From Bacteroidota bacterium (lineage in GTDB: Bacteria; Bacteroidota; Bacteroidia; M30B66): a stretch of 7,252 bases of DNA. The notes below the pieces were generated by a model, which saw nothing but the letters and a program-made list of their open reading frames with translations, searched no databases and was not told where the DNA came from. A program made the position numbers and the translations under genes. This document shows, in pieces, positions 1-5,499 of the stretch (position 1 is its first letter; every line of letters starts with the position of its first letter). Location of the stretch: the NCBI GenBank assembly GCA_020438185.1, contig JAGQVC010000079.1:1-7252 (forward strand), given 5' to 3'.

Positions 1-427
1 TTTCCCTAACGGGGATTATCAACTCTTCTTTGTATTGAACCGGTGGTGTTCCGAATGAAGCCGATACTTTTGGATAAACCGCCCTGTATTCGCCCGAACC
101 CATTACTCGGATTAGCTCAATTTGAAAACCCCAGCCGGTTTCATCTTCGTAGTAAAACAGAAATTTCTGATGCGGGTCGTCGATGTGATCTACCAGGTCG
201 ACTTTCTGCATTTTACCACTGTCGGAGCCGCTCAAACGGCCGATGCTTTTACCTTTTCTCCAGTTGTGATCTGCCAGAAAAAACTCACCTTCGTGTTTAT
301 TGTCAAACCCAACGGCACTCAATAATTGGTTAAAAAGGTCAGCAAACGTATGTGTTGCCTCAAAATCCATATCACGATGCACATCATCGTAATCTTCAAA
401 TGTTACTCTGAAACGAAGTATACTCAT
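1..427 (-). CDS. pRiA4b ORF-3 / IS1096 TnpR-like family protein (3' end outside window)
   Basis: The reading frame is open from ATG at 427-425 to the left edge: 142 complete codons with no stop, so the C-terminus lies outside the window. The protein starts MSILRFRVTFEDYDDVHRD, continues with a TFADLFNQLLSAVGFD segment, an FFLADHNWRKGK segment, and then VDLVDHIDDPHQKFLFYYED and GWGFQIELIRV. This order of a beta-rich N-terminus, a 'DF/HxxDPxxKFLYxYD' segment and a 'W.F.IEL' strand matches my recollection of the plasmid pRiA4b ORF-3 family (also named IS1096 element passenger TnpR-like). Bacteroidota carry many stand-alone copies. No biochemical role is established, and the TnpR name should not be read as resolvase activity. 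There is no signal peptide or membrane segment. It begins 8 nt after the cca stop codon on the same strand and is probably cotranscribed with cca. No transposase or inverted terminal repeat is visible nearby. The family call is from memory of the pattern. Confidence 0.75.
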   Translation of the reverse strand, partial: MSILRFRVTFEDYDDVHRDMDFEATHTFADLFNQLLSAVGFDNKHEGEFFLADHNWRKGKSIGRLSGSDSGKMQKVDLVDHIDDPHQKFLFYYEDETGWGFQIELIRVMGSGEYRAVYPKVSASFGTPPVQYKEELIIPVRE

Positions 428-435
428 AAGGTTGC

Positions 436-1884
436 TTAAGCTTTTTCTGTGTCTTGTATAGACGATTTTAAAATTTTTATTGGTTGCAATCCCAGGGCAT
501 TGCCCTGATTTAGCATAAAGGCATAAGCCTCATCAAAGGTATTGGGAATTTCTCCATCAAGAATAGCTTCCCTGATAGCAGTTTTAATGGTTCCTATTTC
601 CTTGCCCGGAGCTATGCCGAAAGTTTCCATGATGTCTGTTCCCGTAACAGGAGGCTGCCAGTTTCGCAATCGGTCTTTTTCTTCAAGCTCAACCAGCTTT
701 TGCCTCACCACTTCAAAATTAGCCAAATACTTTTTAACCTTTTCACGGTTTTTCGAAGTGATATCAGCTTCGCACAAAGTCATCAGATCATCAATGTCAT
801 CTCCGGCTTCAAAAAGCAGACGGCGCACCGCCGAATCGGTAACAGTTTCCTTACTCAATACAATAGGGCGCAGGTGAAGCATTACCAACTTCTGCACATA
901 CTTCATTTTCTCATTCAGTGGCAATTTGAGCCTTTTAAAAATGGCAGGTACCATGCGGGCGCCTTTGTCTTCATGCCCGTGAAATGTCCAGCCATGTTCC
1001 TTTTCAAATCGCTTGGTTGCCGGTTTGGCGATATCATGCAGTATGGCCGACCAACGCAGCCACAAATCGTCAGTGTTTTTGCAAATGTTATCCAGTACCT
1101 GCAACGTATGCAGGAAATTGTCCTTGTGAGCTTTGCCCTGAATTACCTCAACTCCTGCGAGAGCAGTCATTTCAGGGAAAATGACAGCAAGCAGACCGCT
1201 GTCGAACAGCAGCTTAAATCCAACTGAAGGTTTTTCTGAAAGAATTATTTTGTTGAGTTCATCGGTAATTCTCTCCGCCGAAACTATTTTTATTCTTTCT
1301 GCATTCCTGCAGATAGCTTCAAACGAACCTTTTTCAATGGAAAAACCAAGCTGGCTGGCAAACCGAATTGCCCGCATCATTCTTAAGGGGTCATCGCTAT
1401 AGGTTTTGTCCGGCTCAAGAGGTGTCCGGATGATTTTACGATTCAAATCTTCAATTCCATTGAAGGGATCGGTTATTTCACCGGTGAATGGATGAAGACG
1501 AATAGCGAGAGCATTAATGGTAAAATCTCTTCTTTCCTGATCTTCCTGAATGCTGCCATTTTCAACAATCGGCTTCCTTGAATCAGACCGGTAAGATTCT
1601 TTCCTGGCGCCTACAAATTCAATTTCAACTTCGTTGTGATGAATCATTGCAGTTCCAAAATTTTTGAAGTAATGCACTTTTACTTCTTTTCCCATCCTGC
1701 CTGCAACAGCTCTGGCGAAATCAATTCCGCTGCCTTCAACCACCACATCTATGTCCTTTTTATGGTCACGCTTTAAAAGCAAATCCCTTACGTAACCACC
1801 AATCAGATAGGCGTGTGCATTTTCTTCAGCTGCCGTCTCACTCAGCAATCGTATGTAAGGACTCTCAAGGTTAAGCTTTTCCAC
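436..1884 (-). CDS. cca: CCA-adding tRNA nucleotidyltransferase with HD domain
   Basis: This 482-aa protein is a class II (poly(A) polymerase-type) nucleotidyltransferase, which builds or repairs the 3'-CCA end of tRNAs from CTP and ATP in the cytoplasm. Visible motifs in order: GGYVRD (29-34) for nucleotide binding; the metal-binding DID (44-46) in HKKDIDVVVEG; RRDFTINALA (118-127); and DDPLRMMRAIRFA (164-176) starting the tRNA-binding helical region. An HD domain follows, with H259 in FLHT, HGHED at 302-306 and the diagnostic HD pair at 283-284 in AILHDIAKP. The C-terminal ~100 residues are helical in character. The length fits HD-containing bacterial CCA enzymes and related poly(A) polymerases; sequence alone does not fully separate those two activities, but no second homologue is visible here. 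The start is GTG at 1884-1882, preceded 8 nt upstream by a TATTTTTG promoter box, which argues against a longer N-terminus. The next gene downstream follows after 8 nt. Confidence 0.93.
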   Translation of the reverse strand: MEKLNLESPYIRLLSETAAEENAHAYLIGGYVRDLLLKRDHKKDIDVVVEGSGIDFARAVAGRMGKEVKVHYFKNFGTAMIHHNEVEIEFVGARKESYRSDSRKPIVENGSIQEDQERRDFTINALAIRLHPFTGEITDPFNGIEDLNRKIIRTPLEPDKTYSDDPLRMMRAIRFASQLGFSIEKGSFEAICRNAERIKIVSAERITDELNKIILSEKPSVGFKLLFDSGLLAVIFPEMTALAGVEVIQGKAHKDNFLHTLQVLDNICKNTDDLWLRWSAILHDIAKPATKRFEKEHGWTFHGHEDKGARMVPAIFKRLKLPLNEKMKYVQKLVMLHLRPIVLSKETVTDSAVRRLLFEAGDDIDDLMTLCEADITSKNREKVKKYLANFEVVRQKLVELEEKDRLRNWQPPVTGTDIMETFGIAPGKEIGTIKTAIREAILDGEIPNTFDEAYAFMLNQGNALGLQPIKILKSSIQDTEKA

Positions 1885-1892
1885 AACGGCCG

Positions 1893-1900
1893 CAAAAATA
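1893..1900 (-). promoter_or_regulatory. Candidate Bacteroidota -7 promoter box of cca
   Basis: On the minus strand this reads TATTTTTG, an exact match to the phylum -7 consensus TAnnTTTG. It lies 8 nt before the cca GTG. I see no clear -33 TTG element at the usual 17-20 bp spacing. If the box is used, transcription would begin about 4 nt before the start codon, giving an almost leaderless mRNA. It also means cca can have its own promoter, separate from the dapD-GT9 genes upstream. Confidence 0.5.
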
Positions 1901-1909
1901 ATAATATTA

Positions 1910-2044
1910 ATGTGCTGATGTGCTGATTTAACGATGTGCTGGGTAGAAGATAAAAGAATAATAAATGAGCTGAATTGTATTCTATCATTTCCAAATCTTC
2001 AAATTTTCAAATCAGCACATTAACCCATCAGCACATCAGCACAT
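1910..2044. repeat. Long imperfect inverted repeat built from octamers, between GT9 gene and cca
   Basis: The left arm 1910-1927 (ATGTGCTGATGTGCTGAT) is the perfect reverse complement of 2027-2044 (ATCAGCACATCAGCACAT), an 18-bp outer stem. A 6-by-6 unpaired stretch follows (1928-1933 against 2021-2026), then an inner 8-bp stem (1934-1941 with 2013-2020) and a 71-base loop. The arms consist of CAGCACAT-type octamers in opposite orientation. The repeat overlaps the last codons and TAA of the glycosyltransferase gene and occupies nearly all of the 135-bp gap before cca. Transcribed from the minus strand, it would place a strong stem at the 3' end of the dapD-GT9 mRNA. There is no terminal T-run, so it is not a classic intrinsic terminator; a role in 3'-end stability or attenuation is inference. 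Confidence 0.75.
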
Positions 2045-2048
2045 CGAA
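1991..2048. repeat. Degenerate 8-bp periodic repeat tract
   Basis: Read on the plus strand as successive octamers, this stretch is CAAATCTT, CAAATTTT, CAAATCAG, CACATTAA, CCCATCAG, CACATCAG, CACATCGA. Every octamer has AT at its fourth and fifth bases, while the other positions drift. The same octamer family recurs at 1910-1943 (opposite orientation), at about 3947-4003 and at the end of each tandem unit up to 4236. The tract contains the right arm of the inverted repeat and the stop codon of the GT9 gene. It looks like an expanding and decaying simple repeat rather than a protein-binding site, though that is inference. Confidence 0.65.
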
Positions 2049-2976
2049 AATGTCCTTCAGGACATTTTCTCCTTCCATGCAAACCGCATGGCCGGCAGCT
2101 TAATTTCTCGGTAGTTTCAACAATAATTGAATTGTCCGACAATGGACCAAATCCAAACTCGGGTACCGTGCTGCAGAAAAATGCCGTAACCGGGGCATTT
2201 ACTGACGAGGCCAAATGAAGCGGTGCCGAATCATTTACATAGTTCATCCGGGCATTTTTCATGATTCCTGCACTTTGCAATAAATCAGGCTTACCGCATA
2301 AATTAATTACCTGATGGTTTTTTATTTCTGCTGCAATTGATTCGCATAATTCATTGTCTGTTGGAGCTCCTAGTAATACAATGGCTGTTTCCTGGATTAT
2401 TTTATTGCCTAGCTCAATCCATTTTGCAGCGGGCAATTGTTTGGTAAACCAAACAGAAGCCGGAGCCATGCAAATGTAATCGGGTGGTAAATTAAATTGA
2501 CTGGTTTCCTGATCAACAGGGTAGAGGCGGGGGCGAATTATTCCTTCAATTTTAAGGAAATGAATCAAATCAAGGTTGCGTTCGCATTCATGCTTTCCGT
2601 TTCCGATTTTATGCTCTGCCTGGTAATTAAATAAAAATGAAAAAGGATTTTTTTTAAATCCCGAAATTGTTTTAGCTCCCGAAAGTCCGGCCAGCAGGCC
2701 GGATGCGGCAAAGCGCTGACAATTAATAACCAGATCGTATTTTGTATTTCTGATTTTTTGAATTAACCCGAATAAATTCCTGTATTTATTTTCCTTTTTA
2801 TTCCAGATTAATACCTCATTAATAAATGGATGATTTCTGAAAAGGCTTTCACTGCCTTTGCGCAGCAGAAAATCAATACGCGCATTTGGATAAGCTGCAT
2901 GCAACGATTCAGCAACTGGAGTTGCGAGAACTACATCACCCAGAAAGGCAGTTTGTATAATTAAAATACGATCCAA
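2020..2976 (-). CDS. Glycosyltransferase family 9 (heptosyltransferase-like)
   Basis: This 318-aa protein resembles ADP-heptose:LPS heptosyltransferases (GT9, RfaF/WaaF-like), which transfer sugars from nucleotide donors to lipid-anchored glycans on the inner face of the cytoplasmic membrane. The N-terminal half opens with RILIIQTAFLGDVVLATPV (3-21), the typical GT9 acceptor-domain start. The C-terminal half has the donor-site pattern APASVWFTKQLPAAKW, then VLLGAPTDNELCESI, LCGKPDLLQSAGIMKNA and NDSAPLHLASSVNAPVTAFF. A Cys cluster closes the protein (C294, C297, C305, C312). The start is TTG at 2976-2974; an in-frame stop lies four codons upstream and there is no nearby ATG, so TTG is well supported. 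It begins one base after the dapD stop, indicating translational coupling. The last codons (about CADVLMG) and TAA fall in an octamer repeat tract, so the extreme C-terminus is probably repeat-derived. Donor and acceptor sugars cannot be deduced. Confidence 0.88.
   Translation of the reverse strand: MDRILIIQTAFLGDVVLATPVAESLHAAYPNARIDFLLRKGSESLFRNHPFINEVLIWNKKENKYRNLFGLIQKIRNTKYDLVINCQRFAASGLLAGLSGAKTISGFKKNPFSFLFNYQAEHKIGNGKHECERNLDLIHFLKIEGIIRPRLYPVDQETSQFNLPPDYICMAPASVWFTKQLPAAKWIELGNKIIQETAIVLLGAPTDNELCESIAAEIKNHQVINLCGKPDLLQSAGIMKNARMNYVNDSAPLHLASSVNAPVTAFFCSTVPEFGFGPLSDNSIIVETTEKLSCRPCGLHGRRKCPEGHFRCADVLMG
2046..2069. repeat. Perfect 10-bp hairpin inside the GT9 3' coding end
   Basis: The arm GAAAATGTCC (2046-2055) and its exact reverse complement GGACATTTTC (2060-2069) flank a TTCA loop. 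It lies within codons for roughly R-K-C-P-E-G-H-F-R of the glycosyltransferase and directly abuts the octamer tract. No T-run follows on the minus strand. It may be a terminator-like or repeat-derived hairpin that happens to be coding, or partly a consequence of the conserved CPxGHFxC-like peptide. Confidence 0.6.
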
Positions 2977-2977
2977 T

Positions 2978-3784
2978 TTATACGGCTACCTGATGCTCAC
3001 GCAAAGCATCGTTGAGTGAGGTTTTTAGGTCAGTCGAAGCTTTTCTTTGCCCAATTATTAGTGCGCAGGGCACCTGGTAATTTCCGGCGGGGAATTGTTT
3101 GCTGTACGAACCCGGTATCACAACCGAACGCTCAGGTACGAATCCCTTGTATTCAATTGCCTCGCTTGTGCTCACATCAATTACGCGTGTGCTTTTCGTA
3201 ATTACAACATTAGCACCCAGCACGGCTTCTTTTCCAATTCGGGCGCCTTCAACAACAATACTTCTTGAGCCAATAAAACACCCGTCTTCAATAATTACAG
3301 GACTCGCCTGTACGGGCTCGAGTACACCGCCAATGCCTACGCCACCGCTTAGATGCACGTTTTTACCGATTTGTGCACAGGATCCTACCGTTGCCCAGGT
3401 GTCCACCATGGTGTTTTCATCAACGTAAGCTCCAATATTCACATACGAAGGCATCATAATTACACCTTTGGCCAAAAAACTTCCGTAACGGGCAACGGCA
3501 TGAGGCACAACGCGAACACCTAGTCCGGCATAACCTGTTTTGAGCTGCATTTTATCATGAAATTCGAAAGGCCCAAGCTCAACTGTTTTCATTTGTTGAA
3601 TTGGAAAATAAAGAATCACAGCTTTTTTAACCCAGTCATTTACTTTCCAGCCTTCGGCCGATGGCTCCGCCACCCGAAGTTGTCCCTTGTCAATTTCATC
3701 AATTACCTGACGAATCGTTTTTTGCACAGCCGGGTCTTTCAGCATCTCGCGGTTCTCCCAGGCTTGATTAATCAATTCCTGCAT
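2978..3784 (-). CDS. dapD: 2,3,4,5-tetrahydropyridine-2,6-dicarboxylate N-succinyltransferase
   Basis: DapD transfers succinyl from succinyl-CoA to tetrahydrodipicolinate in the succinylase branch of diaminopimelate/lysine synthesis, in the cytoplasm and as a trimer. From the ATG at 3784 the protein is 268 aa, close to the usual ~274. The N-terminal helical domain (about 1-85) starts MQELINQAWENREMLKD. The left-handed beta-helix of hexapeptide repeats runs from about 88 to 200 and includes GVRVVPHAVARYG, MPSYVNIGAYVDENTMVDTW (112-130) and the signature ATVGSCAQIGKNVHLSGGVG (131-150) followed by IGGVLEP. The C-terminal cap carries the PGSYSKQ and CALIIGQRK segments. The frame extends 18 nt further to a TTG at 3802, but those codons contain a TACTTTTG promoter box, so ATG 3784 is the better start. 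The GT9 gene begins one base after its stop. No lysine riboswitch-like leader is possible if transcription starts at this box. Confidence 0.95.
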   Translation of the reverse strand: MQELINQAWENREMLKDPAVQKTIRQVIDEIDKGQLRVAEPSAEGWKVNDWVKKAVILYFPIQQMKTVELGPFEFHDKMQLKTGYAGLGVRVVPHAVARYGSFLAKGVIMMPSYVNIGAYVDENTMVDTWATVGSCAQIGKNVHLSGGVGIGGVLEPVQASPVIIEDGCFIGSRSIVVEGARIGKEAVLGANVVITKSTRVIDVSTSEAIEYKGFVPERSVVIPGSYSKQFPAGNYQVPCALIIGQRKASTDLKTSLNDALREHQVAV

Positions 3785-3788
3785 GAAG

Positions 3789-3796
3789 CAAAAGTA
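3789..3796 (-). promoter_or_regulatory. Candidate -7 promoter box of dapD
   Basis: On the minus strand this reads TACTTTTG, an exact TAnnTTTG match, followed by only 4 nt (CTTC) before the dapD ATG. Transcription from it would start at or next to the A of ATG, a leaderless mRNA. The box lies inside the six extra codons that a TTG start at 3802 would add, so it helps decide the start. No clear -33 element was found at standard spacing. Confidence 0.55.
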
Positions 3797-3816
3797 AAAC
3801 AAAAATCAGCCTCACT

Positions 3817-3836
3817 CCTTTATTAATAAGGACGTC
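3817..3836. promoter_or_regulatory. Palindromic AT-rich site upstream of dapD, possible operator
   Basis: CCTT (3817-3820) and AAGG (3828-3831) flank the palindrome ATTAAT with one extra T, and overlap a GACGTC palindrome (3831-3836). The site is 33-52 bp upstream of the dapD ATG, about where a -33 region or a repressor would act. No regulator is suggested by the window. It could be chance in AT-rich DNA. Confidence 0.2.
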
Positions 3837-3883
3837 ATTGATGGTGGTGTAAACCAGGCTCTCTTAAAATTATCCAGTCAATT

Positions 3884-4236
3884 TCCGCCTTCGGTGGACG
3901 AGCCTAAACCACGAAGCTTTTGCTTCGCAAAAACTTCTGTTTTATAGCATCAGTAAATCAACCCATCAGCAAATCATCAAAATCAACCCATCAGCACATT
4001 AGCATCCGCCTTCGGCGGACTTAAACCGCTAATCTTTTTCTTCGAAAAAAATTGCGTTTTATAGCATCAGCAAATCAGCATCCGCCTTCGGCGGACTTAA
4101 AACACTAAGCCTAAACAATACAAAAACTTGTGTTTTATAGCATCAGCACATTAACATCCGCCTTCGGCGGACTTAAAACACTAAGCCTTTGCTTTGCAAA
4201 AACTTGTGTTTTATAGCATCAGCACATCAGCACATC
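3884..4236. repeat. Four tandem copies of a structured intergenic repeat (76-bp unit)
   Basis: Copies begin at 3884, 4005, 4081 and 4157, each at the 15-base hairpin TCCGCCTTCGGCGGA (6-bp stem, TTC loop; copy 1 has one T for C change). Units 2 and 3 are exactly 76 bp; unit 1 is 121 bp because its trailing octamer tract is longer. Each unit is ordered: GC hairpin; an AT-rich two-tier hairpin whose outer arms are, in unit 4, 4174-4185 and 4203-4213; the fixed segment TTTTATAGCATCAG; then CAGCACAT-type octamers. Units 3 and 4 differ at about 8 of 76 positions. Outer and inner stems show paired substitutions between units. The array fills most of the 476-bp divergent space between dapD and the M16 operon and ends about 12 bp before the M16 promoter box. 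No open reading frame of interest or mobile-element gene is present. Confidence 0.85.
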
Positions 4237-4248
4237 AACTAATTCCTC

Positions 4249-4256
4249 TATTTTCG
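4249..4256 (+). promoter_or_regulatory. Candidate -7 promoter box of the M16 peptidase operon
   Basis: TATTTTCG matches TAnnTTTG at all but one fixed position (C for the last T). It is followed by CCCC and then the ATG at 4261, the same 4-nt spacing seen at dapD. It implies a leaderless transcript for the two peptidase genes. No -33 TTG was found at standard spacing, as the upstream DNA is the octamer end of the tandem repeat array. Confidence 0.4.
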
Positions 4257-4260
4257 CCCC

Positions 4261-5499
4261 ATGATTAAATACGAGAAATTTACTCTTGCCAATGGATTAA
4301 GGGTTTTGGTTCATGAAGACCACTCAACTCCGCTGGCATGCATAAATATACTTTACGACGTTGGTGCCAGGGATGAAAACCCATCTATGACCGGCTTTGC
4401 CCATTTATTTGAGCACCTCATGTTTGGGGGAAGTATAAATATTCCTTCATACGATACGCCGTTGCAACAGGTTGGAGGTGAGAATAATGCATTTACAAAT
4501 AATGATATTACCAATTATTATCTCAGCCTGCCGGCCGATAATCTGGAAACGGGTTTCTGGCTCGAATCTGACCGGATGCTGAGTCTTGCATTTTCGGAGA
4601 AATCGCTGGAAGTGCAACGAAACGTGGTGGTTGAAGAGTTTAAGCAACGTTATCTCAATCAGCCTTATGGCGACGAATGGTTGTTGCTCAGACCGCTTGC
4701 TTACAAAAAGCATCCGTATCGCTGGGCAACAATAGGTGAGGAAATCAGTCACATCGAAAATGCCCGAATGGAAGATGTGAAGGCTTTTTTCAAAAAGCAC
4801 TATCATCCTTCAAATGCCATTTTGGTGGTTTCGGGCGATGTAAAGACTGATCAAGTCAAAGCTTTATGCGAAAAATGGTTTGCACCTATTCCGGCGGGCG
4901 AGAAAAATAAACGGGAAATTCCGGTTGAACCGGAACAAACAGAAGCCCGCACATTGGAAGTTTTTCGGGACGTTCCGGCCGATAGTCTCACACGGGTTTA
5001 TCACATGTGTGGCAGAACCAATGAACTGTATCACACGCAGGATTTGCTGTCTGATGTGCTCGGTCGGGGCTCTTCATCCAGACTTTACACGGCACTGGTA
5101 AAAGAAAAGCAACTTTTTTCATCTATTTCGGCTTATGTAACCGGTAATATCGATCCGGGGCTGCTTGTCATTCAGGGAAAAGTTAATCCGGGCGTGGATA
5201 TTCATCAGGCCGATGAGGCCGTAACCGCGGTTATTAATAACCTGCTAACGCAGGGAATTACTGATAAAGAGCTCGAAAAAGTTAAGAATAAGGCAGAAAG
5301 CACCCTGGTTTTTGAGGAAATGAGCATCCTCAATAAAGCAATGGGGCTCGCATTTGCCGAATTACTTGGCGATTCCGAATTAGTGAATACAGAAATCGGG
5401 AAAATCCGAAAAGTTAGTGCCGAACAGGTGATGTCGCAGGCCAAAGCGATCCTTAGTCCCGAAAATTGCAGTACACTATTTTACAGAAAGAAGGTATGA
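4261..5499 (+). CDS. M16 family zinc peptidase, catalytic subunit
   Basis: This 412-aa protein belongs to the insulinase/processing-peptidase family, subfamily M16B by size. The N-terminal domain starts FTLANGLRVLVHED and carries the inverted zinc motif HLFEH (H48, E51, H52) in GFAHLFEHLMFGG. The distal glutamate ligand is expected at E124 or E125 in NVVVEEFKQR, about 72 residues on. The GGENNAFTNNDITNYY segment (72-87) is the usual substrate-binding strand. The second domain (from about 215) includes LSDVLGRGSSSRLYTALVKEKQLFSS. No signal peptide or lipobox is visible, so it is probably cytoplasmic unless exported in another way. The stop overlaps the next start as ATGA (5496-5499), implying coupled translation. 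Together the two proteins resemble two-subunit M16B enzymes in which this one supplies the zinc site. The substrate is unknown. Confidence 0.92.
   Translation: MIKYEKFTLANGLRVLVHEDHSTPLACINILYDVGARDENPSMTGFAHLFEHLMFGGSINIPSYDTPLQQVGGENNAFTNNDITNYYLSLPADNLETGFWLESDRMLSLAFSEKSLEVQRNVVVEEFKQRYLNQPYGDEWLLLRPLAYKKHPYRWATIGEEISHIENARMEDVKAFFKKHYHPSNAILVVSGDVKTDQVKALCEKWFAPIPAGEKNKREIPVEPEQTEARTLEVFRDVPADSLTRVYHMCGRTNELYHTQDLLSDVLGRGSSSRLYTALVKEKQLFSSISAYVTGNIDPGLLVIQGKVNPGVDIHQADEAVTAVINNLLTQGITDKELEKVKNKAESTLVFEEMSILNKAMGLAFAELLGDSELVNTEIGKIRKVSAEQVMSQAKAILSPENCSTLFYRKKV

Noticed and set aside
43..333. Plus-strand frames at 43-333 and 122-325
   Set aside because: They are antisense to the minus-strand pRiA4b ORF-3-like gene, whose protein has recognisable family features; the plus frames do not.
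1..427. Insertion sequence or transposon remnant because of the TnpR-like name
   Set aside because: No transposase, terminal inverted repeats or target duplications are visible; the name comes from family history only.
700..1227. 175-codon plus-strand frame inside cca
   Set aside because: It overlaps the HD domain of cca on the other strand and shows no recognisable domain; it is a shadow frame.
2686..2703. Inverted repeat TCCGGCC/GGCCGGA inside the GT9 gene
   Set aside because: It lies in conserved-looking coding sequence (LLAGLSG) with no repeat context; most likely it is a product of codon composition.
3884..4236. CRISPR array
   Set aside because: The units are 76 bp and repetitive over their whole length; there are no unique spacers between short identical repeats, and no cas gene is present.
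3884..4236. Lysine or other known riboswitch for dapD or the M16 operon
   Set aside because: Four tandem copies of a small hairpin unit do not resemble the lysine riboswitch fold, and the nearest promoter boxes place transcription starts after the array on both sides.
5466..5495. Upstream ATG for the second M16 gene
   Set aside because: It would overlap the first M16 gene by 34 nt; the ATGA junction at 5496 is the simpler start.
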